Shown here: positions 60,084-64,000 of the stretch, in pieces
Layout of the letters: the number at the start of each line of letters is the position of its first letter
Numbering within the stretch: position 1 is the first letter of the stretch
Assembly: GCA_932521035.1 (NCBI GenBank)
Contig: OW051495.1
Coordinates: forward strand, 12,214,001-12,278,000
Reading direction: 5' to 3'
DNA from: Oscheius dolichura
Lineage: Eukaryota > Nematoda > Chromadorea > Rhabditida > Rhabditidae
DNA: 64,000 nt
Notes under the pieces: model-generated
The model's database searches: none
The model's input: only the letters and a program-made list of their open reading frames with translations
Told to the model about the DNA's origin: nothing
Made by a program: the position numbers and the translations under genes

Positions 60084-60908
60084 GAGAGAGACATAAAAGT
60101 TGGACCATAAACCACTGCCGAGATCATCCTGTACAAATTGGTTGATTCACTATGAGTCAGTCCGATTTACAATGTGCCGGAATGTGTACCCCAATCATGA
60201 CTGGCGGTGATGATAATTGCTAGAAGAGGAGCAGAGAAAGAAAGACCTGGAACACTTCGTTTGTCTCATGACTATATTTACCTCCTTACCACCTCCAAAT
60301 TTACTTAATTTCGGATTTCTATCTTTAGACATTATTCTGTGGTACCGTAACCCTGGCTCCCTAATAAAGAGGAGTATGGAAATAGTTCTAGAATTGAAAA
60401 ATAAAAGATTAGAAGGAGTTGTGGGACTTCTAGAGGAAATGTGGCTGGACTAGAGAAGGATTACGGTAAAATCCATTACTTATCCTTTTTCTGGCCTTCT
60501 TGGGAATGGGGAACACCTCTTTTATTTCAAACAGAGCTAGATATGTGATCTTGGATGACACTTTCCACTACACAATGTGTAGTGCACCCTCTCTCTCTCT
60601 CTAGTCTGCTCGGGTTGACGACCCGCAACTTAGCAATTATAGCTTTGCCATACCAAACGAGAATGTGGGAAGGGTTCACAGTTCTTCAGTCGAATTTCGG
60701 GGTTAGTCATTGTCTATCTACCGTAGTCCATGGAGCATTATGTCATCTTTCAGTCTTGTGGTGAATCGCCATGAAATAACGTTCCACTCTCTCAAAAAAC
60801 GACTCATATGCTTCTTCTTCTCTTTTTAAAGGGAGAACTTTAAAAAGGTAAAACGGCCAGATGTATGTACAGTTTATTATTAGTTAATCGTTACAGAAGT
60901 TCTTTAAT
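60084..60908. other. Intergenic, no gene seen
   Basis: Contains a CT microsatellite (about 60589-60602) and a TTACGGTA octamer (60461). The open frame 60217-60453 has no splice or family support. Confidence 0.5.
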
Positions 60909-61451
60909 TTACATGTTCAGGAGTCTGTTCAAACTTCCAGAAGAGGTTGGACAGCTCCTTTCCAATATACAGGTGCCGTTCTGATTCCTTATAAAGCCGA
61001 AATCACAGACACATTGGGAATTGCAGAAAGAGTCGGTGACACATGCCTGAAATGTTCCCTTCTACTTTTATATAGAATACAATACTCCTTACCAGCTGCT
61101 CTCCACAGACTCGTCTCTGTTCGCAATGAGGGCACGGCTCCCAGATTTCGTTAGGACCTTTACAGTTATCTACACAGATGGAATGAGGAGGGAGGCTAAA
61201 TTTCGGATTACTGTAGGGATAAATTAGATAAAAGGTTACCAAAATACGCCTAGCCAGCAGAAAGAACCCCTGATTTCACAATGTTGGTCTTCATCACAGG
61301 TCAGTCCTTCACAAAGGGGGTCGTCAGTTCCTGGAGAGGGAAGCGTCGTACTCTGAGAAGCTATCTCTCCTAAATTTATTAAACAGTCCAAAGTTTAGAC
61401 TAGATACAAACCAATGAGGAAGAATAGAAGATAAAAAAGTTGACTAGTCAT
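60909..61451 (-). CDS. Secreted TIL-domain (trypsin inhibitor-like) protein
   Basis: Start at 61451 gives a short signal peptide (MTSQLFYLLFFLIGEIASQ split by an intron). The mature part has ten or more Cys: LCEGLTCDEDQHCE, SFCWLGVFCN, then CVDNCKGPNEIWEPCPHCE, RRVCGEQ, and across an intron ACVTDSFCNSQCVCDFGF with RNQNGTC, the TIL pattern ending xCxC..GF.R...G.C. Such domains usually inhibit serine proteases; the first half looks like a partial second Cys-rich unit. Four exons, stop at 60909. Confidence 0.82.
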
Positions 61452-61491
61452 TGAATTTGTCTGTATGGACTATGTCATCCGCCATGTGGCG

Positions 61492-61499
61492 CCTATATA
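61492..61499 (-). promoter_or_regulatory. TATA box of the TIL-domain gene
   Basis: GTATATAGG on the minus strand about 41-48 nt before the ATG at 61451. Confidence 0.45.
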
Positions 61500-61890
61500 C
61501 CAAAAATTATACAACGTCACCCGGTCCAGTCATAAATATGTTTTTGACGGGCGAGTCATGAGTAATATTGCATATTTTAGGCATAATTGTGAGGTTTTCG
61601 GGCCGGAAATATAAAAAAATGGGTAGACGAGTTTGTTTGCTGTCTGGAGAGTGACATTATCAGCAGAATACCAAATTTCTTGGACTTTACAAGGCGAATC
61701 TTCTTTGCATACGTAATTTTAAGGTCAAATTATGCTTGGGAGGAGTCTGAAATGTGTGTGGTGACTGCTAATTCCGTACAAGGCTCCTGGCTCTTGTTCC
61801 CAGCTGTGCTACCAGAATTTCAGGCTCGGTGCACAATAGTCCACTTCCCCTGTACCCGTAAAGTCTCATCTTTATTTTAACTTAAAAAAG

Positions 61891-62109
61891 TCTGTTACAA
61901 AACTGCTACGGCTGTATACCTTTGCCTTGCCAAGACTTTACGTGGGCAGGGGATCGGACTATCGAGGACCGAGCCGAGTTTCCCGTCAATTATGAGGAAA
62001 GAGGTAAATTTCTTGGAAGGCTTCCCTTCCCTTGGAAATGCTCCTCAATAACTGAAATCTTTGCCTTTCTCCTGCCCCACCAGGTGGCGTTTTTATCCGT
62101 TTCTCGTAG
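61891..62109 (+). CDS. Possible 3' exons of an unrecognised gene
   Basis: A frame with YGCIPLPCQDFTWAGDRTIE then DRAEFPVNYEER ends at a good donor (62003/62004); an 80-nt intron with a pyrimidine-rich acceptor joins in phase to a last exon GGVFIRFS and stop at 62109. The amino-acid text is protein-like, but no start or upstream exon was found (a TAA lies just 5' of the frame), and no family is recognised. A TATA-like ATATAAAAA sits at about 61610. Confidence 0.35.
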
Positions 62110-62573
62110 TTATCTCTAGTTTCGAATTACCTACCCCTGGTGGTGATTTCTGATGCACTGGGTAGATCCCCGAACTCTAACCCCTGCACCGGGTGCATTC
62201 CTCTCTGCCGTGACCCAAAGATTATTTTTGTTGAGAGAAATAGCAATAAACAAGGATGAACGTCTTTCTTCAGAGAGGTGTTCAGACTAAAACTAAGCGT
62301 TAATTTGTTTGTTTAATTTTTCAGTTGATTTAACTTGTTCGATGAGAAGCTGATCTTCTGGAATTTTGACTAGTTGACTTTTTCTTGAATTCCTCTTGAC
62401 ACTGTAAAGCTCTCATCGGAGATGTCTCTGACCTTCTTCTTACCAGAAAGTGCAGCTTGTTAACTGTATTTTTTCGCTGTTTGTTTTTCTTAATTCCCCA
62501 GTAATGAGGAGGTAAGTGACGTTTTGTAAGAAGTGATAAGCCCCTTAGGGAGAAAAAAGTCAAGATCTTCCAG
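62110..62573. other. No gene seen
   Basis: AT-rich, no frame with splice or family support. Confidence 0.4.
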
Positions 62574-62700
62574 TTACATGTAATAGCTGGCGGCAAACAT
62601 CAGTCTGTCTCTCAAGTCACAAACTTTCTGGTCTTGTCGTGTACGAGACTGTTCTTCTTCTATTTTCGTGTATTCGGCTGTCCTCGGGCAGGTGAAGAAG
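62574..62700 (-). CDS. Possible terminal exon of an unrecognised gene
   Basis: The minus strand reads AEYTKIEEEQSRTRQDQKV then CDLRDRLMFAASYYM and a stop at 62574. A pyrimidine-rich acceptor may lie near 62690. A further protein-like frame at 63290-63421 (-), with KTRRKAGGTNNGSIGE, might be an upstream exon, but I could not join the two in phase. Confidence 0.25.
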
Positions 62701-63598
62701 GTCAAGAACGGTTCATGCCTACGGCCCTTTATTCGTATTTTTGATACTGTTTTTTACCCTCTAAACCGCTTTTTTCTATTGCCTTTATAAAATTGAGTAC
62801 AAATCCCCCACGTTTGTCTGAAAAAGCTTCCAAAAAGCGGCTGTTTTTCCACCTGAATCAGCATGTCTCATTAGTCACAAAAAATGAGGGCTATTATATA
62901 TATACTTGCAGCTGTTTTTCCGGTTAAAATGGATACGTAACCGTCTGGTCATTTTCTACAAACTATGAACTTTAAAGGAGCAGTTACAAGCTTGCAAAGG
63001 GGGTGCTACAGTTTCCGGCTAAAAATTAAACCCCAATTGCACTAAAAACATGTTTGATTATTAGATTAGAAGAGTTTGAAATACAAATTCCTGTAAGCTT
63101 TGCACGGATAGGGTACCCGATATTGTCCTCTCCTTGGCAGCAGTCCAAAGGAAGTCCGAGCAAAGGGCGGTGGGATGAGTACATGGGATCCTGTCCCACG
63201 CACCTTATCCAAAAAATTTCCCAATGGGAAATAAGATATTACAAAAGGAGCCAGTAGGTATAAACAAGGGAGGGAGTAGAGGCGTTACCTGACGGAATTA
63301 ACTGCATTTGAACGGAGTCTAATAATTCTCTTCCTTTTTCTCTCTCTCCAATTGATCCATTGTTTGTTCCACCTGCTTTCCGTCTGGTCTTTCCTTGTTC
63401 ACACCATGAGTCATGTTTCATTCATCAGTCTTGAATTTTTGATTCCAAAGAGGGTAATTTTGTGAGCGGATAACTAGCAATTATGTTATCTACTTCTGAA
63501 TATTTACAATATTTTACCCAAATTCGTGGTCGTTTAGACTGAGAACTACCGTAACCTCGGCCAACATGTTCCCAACCCTATGGATAGGCTATGTTCTA

Positions 63599-63927
63599 CT
63601 ATTTACTCTCAGATTCTTCAGTTTCCTCACTACTTGTACAGTAATCTACAGTATTATTCGAGGAAACGACTTTCTCAACCCTATTATACGGTAGAAAAGA
63701 GTGAAAACGAGGAAATAATATCGATTTAGGACCTGTATGTGTCTCATGTACTGTTCTTCCTTCCTCTCGGACTTCGGTTACACTACTGTCCTGATTATGA
63801 AGTTCCAAACGGAAGCACAGATCTTTATTACCCCTTTGGATGTGATGTCTAGCCGTGAGTTTTACCTATTCCTCTCTAAAGACCTCTACAACCTGGCACA
63901 AAAAGCTCCACCCGATTCTGACTTGAA
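63599..63927 (-). CDS. Partial unrecognised gene at the right edge
   Basis: Terminal exon on the minus strand reads RHHIQRGNKDLCFRLELHNQ, EVREEGRTVHETHTGPKS and ends SSEETEESESK with stop at 63599. A 47-nt intron (GTTGTAG...GGCTAG) joins in phase to an upstream exon reading KSESGGAFCAR near 63890-63927, and the gene presumably continues past the window. No family recognised. The plus strand is also open here, so strand choice is tentative. Confidence 0.35.
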
Positions 63928-64000
63928 ATTACATTAGATCACCTGACTGCTTCAAGAATTGTCATTCGTAGTATTACGGGGGATAATTTGATTTGTTCTG

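Noticed and set aside
1-64000. CRISPR arrays, rRNA genes, transposon terminal repeats or transposase genes
   Set aside because: Looked for regular spaced repeats, rRNA-like conserved blocks and long terminal inverted repeats; none seen.

Overview
This window reads as nuclear DNA of a free-living or rhabditid-type nematode. The grounds are: many short introns (about 40-60 nt) with a strict TTTCAG-type 3' splice site, several start codons a few bases downstream of a strong splice acceptor with no visible first exon (the pattern expected for spliced-leader trans-splicing), and nematode-expanded families: Sra/Srab-type chemoreceptors, supplementary nuclear hormone receptors, UDP-glucuronosyltransferases, a C6-type secreted protein, a TIL-domain protein and a cysteine-containing Sep15. 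It is not obviously C. elegans itself. Exon structures were worked out by eye from reading frame and GT/AG sites, so single exon borders may be wrong by a few bases.

Layout. 1-1874 (-) is a UDP-glucuronosyltransferase running off the left edge. 2237-5689 is a rearranged block: an intact Sra-like receptor (-), a newly traced small four-exon gene (-), a second Sra-like receptor in opposite orientation that is cut off at about 4752, and on the other side of that same break a cut-off and frameshifted L-domain-like gene (-). 6113-7248 (+) is a Sep15/SELENOF homologue. 7696-12741 and 18361-23358 (both -) are paralogous nuclear hormone receptors, each with a tiny first exon and a large first intron. 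A possible 57-residue single-pass membrane protein lies between them. 23359-29446 is a long stretch without a recognisable gene. 29447-31725 is a convergent pair of secreted-protein genes (C6-type and thrombospondin-repeat type).

31971-35507 (-) is sphingosine-1-phosphate lyase, with a complete Pmp3/UPF0057 gene nested on the other strand inside its large intron. 36409-41853 (+) is a 15-exon PAQR/adiponectin-receptor homologue. 46613-47785 (+) is protein phosphatase inhibitor 2 and 49030-49694 (+) is a NEDD8-conjugating E2 (UBC-12 type).

50341-55968 (-) holds the most novel-looking content: two paralogous genes predicting a membrane-anchored N-terminus, a basic/acidic linker, an F-box-like motif and a conserved uncharacterised C-terminal region. 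56166-60054 (-) holds a pair of secreted paralogues of an unrecognised four-cysteine family, with a broken GT43 glucuronyltransferase 5' fragment and a signal-peptide relic nearby. 60909-61451 (-) is a TIL-domain secreted protein. The right edge has partly resolved exons. Housekeeping genes (SPL, Pmp3, PAQR, inhibitor-2, UBC-12, Sep15) start just after splice-acceptor-like sites, whereas the small secreted genes carry TATA boxes about 22-50 nt upstream of ATG.
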